Assembly: GCF_010731535.1 (NCBI RefSeq)
Contig: NZ_AP022581.1
Span: 3,915,952 to 3,979,951, forward strand
Length of the DNA: 64,000 bases
Origin: Mycobacterium lacus
Lineage (GTDB): Bacteria; Actinomycetota; Actinomycetes; Mycobacteriales; Mycobacteriaceae
Direction of reading: 5' to 3'
Shown: positions 62,178 through 64,000 of the stretch, piece by piece
How positions within the stretch are numbered: the first letter of the stretch is position 1
Layout of the letters: every line of letters starts with the position of its first letter
Program-made: the position numbers and the translations under genes
Notes under the pieces: model-generated
What the model was told of the DNA's origin: nothing
Databases searched by the model: none
Seen by the model: the letters and a program-made list of their open reading frames with translations, nothing else

Positions 62178-62402
62178 CTAGCGCACCTCCGCCCTGAATG
62201 CGCCGGCGGCGAGGTCGCCGAGGAATCGCACCTCAGGTTCCACACCGAGACGGGTACCGAGCAGGTAGACCACCTCAGTGATCACGAGCGTCGGGACGGT
62301 CAGCGGGCCGGGATGTGTTTCGAGCAGCTCCAGCGACGCAGCATGGTGGGCGTCGTCCGCGTCGACATAGGCATATAGCGGGCCGACATCGACGACAATC
62401 GC
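62178..62402 (-). pseudogene. VapC toxin (PIN domain) remnant
   Basis: In the frame after vapB the sequence reads IVVDVGPLYAYVDADDAHHA, ASLELLETHPGPLTVPTLVI, TEVVYLLGTRLGVEPEVRFL, GDLAAGAFRAEVR, then TAG. This is the first 75 or so residues of a roughly 130-residue PIN ribonuclease: the first Asp and the middle Glu of the acidic site are there, the last two are lost. The expected start codon is GCG (62400-62402) where a GTG would be usual, so translation is doubtful as well. Confidence 0.75.
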
Positions 62403-62404
62403 GG

Positions 62405-62641
62405 CTATGAGCCAACCTCGGCAAGAATCTCCTCGATGCGCTCGGAGATATCGGTGCGGCCGCTGCGGCCCGCACCGGCAGCCCCAAGGCGACGGCGGCC
62501 ACCGGACGCGCCAAAGTAGGCCTCGAGCGCGTCACGGGTGATCTCCGCGATGGTCAGATTCCGCCGCTCGGCCTCATGCCGCAGACGCGCATCCAGCGCA
62601 TCCGAGATCTTGACCGTCCTACGTTTCACGTATGCCAGCAT
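62405..62641 (-). CDS. VapB-type antitoxin (orphaned)
   Basis: A 78-residue ribbon-helix-helix antitoxin: VKRRTVKISDALDARLRHEA (strand and helix 1), RRNLTIAEITRDALEAYFG (helix 2), then a Gly/Arg linker and a toxin-binding tail (DISERIEEILAEVG). Start at ATG 62641, or at GTG 62629 four codons later. Its toxin partner directly downstream is broken, so the protein may now only repress its own promoter, or may neutralise a related VapC. Confidence 0.75.
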   Translation of the reverse strand: MLAYVKRRTVKISDALDARLRHEAERRNLTIAEITRDALEAYFGASGGRRRLGAAGAGRSGRTDISERIEEILAEVGS

Positions 62642-62716
62642 GCCCTGATGTCTGCCGAACAATCGCCCCGACAGCACGACGGTTAGGAGACTGCCGCGCC
62701 CGGTGATACAGCTGCA

Positions 62717-62890
62717 ATGTCTCTGACTGTTGACCAGGCCAACCGAGTGCTGGCCAAGCTCGGCCAGGCTGAGGTCCAAGGGAGTCAGCTTGAGTCTTGC
62801 CGGCGCCGCGGTGCAAACGCCAGACTTTCGCGGAGCGTGGGAAGAACGCGTAATTCTTGGGCCGATTCGCTGCCTCTTTGGACCGAATGA
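62717..62890 (+). CDS. Possible 57-residue protein or gene fragment
   Basis: An ATG-to-TGA frame reads MSLTVDQANRVLAKLGQAEV followed by a polar, Arg/Ser-rich second half (ARLSRSVGRTRNSWADSLPL). The N-terminal helix is protein-like, but no ribosome site or family is recognised, and it sits in a region of decayed genes. It could be the start of a truncated mobile-element or toxin-antitoxin gene. Confidence 0.25.
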   Translation: MSLTVDQANRVLAKLGQAEVQGSQLESCRRRGANARLSRSVGRTRNSWADSLPLWTE

Positions 62891-62953
62891 TCGAGCGATC
62901 CACAACGACCGTCAAGCGGCCCCTTCAACAGCTTCGCTTGCTAGCATCTAGCG

Positions 62954-63184
62954 ATGGCCCGGTTGATTGCGGTGCGGCTTCTTGACAGCGCGTACCAGGT
63001 CCTGAAGCGCTATACAGGCCTGGACAAACCCTCATCGGACTCGTGGAGTGCTGGCTTGCTCGACATAGACGACATGAGGCGGCGCTGCGCGGAGCACGAT
63101 CAGTGGATGCAAGCACACCCTGAGGCTGTCGCGTTCAGCGAGGCTTGGGCGGATCGCAACCTCGGCATGCTGGCTAGGCATTGA
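62954..63184 (+). CDS. Putative antitoxin of MazF-like module, unrecognised family
   Basis: A 76-residue protein: MARLIAVRLLDSAYQVLKRY, then LLDIDDMRRRCAEHDQWMQA and EAVAFSEAWADRNLGMLARH. It has no evident MazE-type DNA-binding motif; the C-terminal half is helical and could bind a toxin. The stop overlaps the toxin start (TTGA), the arrangement typical of antitoxin-toxin pairs. Assigned as antitoxin by position only. Confidence 0.55.
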   Translation: MARLIAVRLLDSAYQVLKRYTGLDKPSSDSWSAGLLDIDDMRRRCAEHDQWMQAHPEAVAFSEAWADRNLGMLARH

Positions 63185-63483
63185 CTCCATCCCCACGCCG
63201 GGGCGACATCTGGCGAACGGACACCGGCGTTACCGTGCTGGTGATTTCGTCGACGGTCTACAACGAGATTCCCAGCGAGCCAACCGTTATCGTCGTGCCC
63301 GTATTCGATTCCGAGCCTGACGCCGGTTTTGGCGTGGACTTGGCTAACGGCTGGGCGGCTCCCGGTCTGATAACCAGCTTGCGCAAGGCCAATTTGAGCG
63401 AACGGCTTCGGCACGTCAACATCCAGGCCCTCACTGACGTGAACAACATGCTATTCAGGCTCCTTGCGACGCCAGAGCGCTAG
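63181..63483 (+). CDS. MazF/PemK-like toxin
   Basis: A 100-residue PemK/MazF-type protein: SPRRGDIWRTDTGVTVLVIS opens with the R-R-G-D-I-W motif of the family, followed by PTVIVVPVFDSEPDAGFGVD, and ends LSERLRHVNIQALTDVNNML, where the Asp/Asn strand packs the RNA-binding site. MazF proteins cut RNA at short sequences and stop growth. TTG start inside the previous stop, so it should be made in smaller amount than its partner. Shorter loops than classical MazF. Confidence 0.75.
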   Translation: MTPSPRRGDIWRTDTGVTVLVISSTVYNEIPSEPTVIVVPVFDSEPDAGFGVDLANGWAAPGLITSLRKANLSERLRHVNIQALTDVNNMLFRLLATPER

Positions 63484-63523
63484 TCCCGGGTCACAGTGCC
63501 GCACCCTACGGGCACCAGCCACA

Positions 63524-64000
63524 CTACGGCATCCGCGTGCGATGGCGTTTGTCGTGGGGTGTGACGCCGTTGGCGCCCCCGATCGACTCCGCGTAGCGGC
63601 CCACCGCGAACGCCACTCCAGAACCCATGACCGCCAACGCTTCCCGGTTGATGTTGTCCACCGCGTCCCGCGGACCCTGGTAGTTGGGATCGAACGCGAC
63701 GCCGGGCTGACCACCCCAGAGTCGGGCCTGCACAGTGGTTTTCGTCTGCGAAGCGCCGGTGGTCATCCCCCCGATCGGCACGCCGGCCACCAGGAAGGGA
63801 TGGTAGTCGGCGCGCGTGCTCAACGGCATGTCCGCCGGCCGCTTCCCGGCCAGGTTCAGATAGCCGGCCAGGGTGCGCTCGATGCCGGCCGAACCTTCCG
63901 GCACGTCGGCCGATGCCACCCCGGGCCCGGGCGGACCGGACTGGTCACCGTCGTCGGTGAAGAAGCCGGCGTTGGCCGAACCCAGCATGTCGAAGTTGAG
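63524..64000 (-). CDS. lpqL: Lipoprotein aminopeptidase LpqL, C-terminal part (runs off window)
   Basis: The last 158 residues of an M28-type zinc aminopeptidase, expected on the cell surface as a lipoprotein in H37Rv (Rv0418). Visible: LNFDMLGSANAGFFTDDGDQ with a metal-site Asp, ADYHPFLVAGVPIGGMTTGA, YQGPRDAVDNINREALAVMG with the ligand region, and VAFAVGRYAESIGGANGV. The N-terminal signal, PA domain and first metal ligands lie beyond base 64000. The place next to lpqM matches H37Rv. Confidence 0.88.
   Translation of the reverse strand, partial: LNFDMLGSANAGFFTDDGDQSGPPGPGVASADVPEGSAGIERTLAGYLNLAGKRPADMPLSTRADYHPFLVAGVPIGGMTTGASQTKTTVQARLWGGQPGVAFDPNYQGPRDAVDNINREALAVMGSGVAFAVGRYAESIGGANGVTPHDKRHRTRMP

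Overview
The window is chromosomal DNA of a slow-growing, non-tuberculous Mycobacterium. Nearly every gene matches, in the same order but reversed, the M. tuberculosis H37Rv stretch from icl1 (Rv0467) to lpqL (Rv0418). This is inferred from protein families and remembered gene order; no database search was run. High GC, many GTG and TTG starts, ATGA-type stop/start overlaps, PE/PPE genes, MmpS/MmpL pairs and lipoproteins all fit. Protein differences from H37Rv and several genes absent from that H37Rv interval exclude M. tuberculosis itself.

Layout. 1-4113: isocitrate lyase (partial), an acyl-ACP thioesterase-like gene, the regulator ramB and small neighbours. 4121-8384: minus-strand lpdC, two membrane proteins and a DUF779/aldehyde dehydrogenase pair. 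8452-13084: a prolyl oligopeptidase coupled to a beta-propeller lipoprotein, echA2 and a secreted Rv0455c-type protein, closed by a strong hairpin. 13250-17318 is an accessory block: a Gfo/Idh-type oxidoreductase, a small Cys-rich protein, an Rv0569-like DUF1918 protein behind a DosR-like box, an orphan gene, a transposase remnant and a CapA-family (Rv0574c-like) gene. 17329-25189 holds two MmpS/MmpL export pairs on either side of a regulatory region with TetR-operator-like palindromes and an IdeR-like iron box. MmpS4/MmpL4 and Rv0455c are known siderophore-export factors in M. tuberculosis, so iron is the likely theme.

25217-30731 is the SigK regulon operon: a good SigK promoter, then Rv0449c-Rv0448c-ufaA1-Rv0446c-sigK-rskA. 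A dispersed palindromic repeat separates sigK from rskA, and a second copy lies in frame inside the oligopeptidase gene. 30728-35852: a membrane protein, a DinB protein, a D-aminoacylase-type amidohydrolase, PPE10 and a flavin-fold protein. 35920-37750: groEL2 with two CIRCE boxes. 37862-43734: a cupin, an SDR remnant, then moeA2-psd-pssA and a double AAA ATPase. 43757-47086 is a minus-strand envelope and redox group (Lon-N protein, YbdK ligase, sodC, virR, DUF3263).

47303-59064 runs on the plus strand: def, a GNAT protein, xthA, ctpH between two small membrane proteins, a broken PE gene, then a TPP riboswitch controlling thiC-thiD-hydrolase. 59071-64000 contains a decayed two-domain TetR gene, lpqM, a decayed VapBC module, a MazF-like toxin pair and the C-terminal part of lpqL. 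No rRNA, tRNA, CRISPR array or intact insertion sequence was seen.
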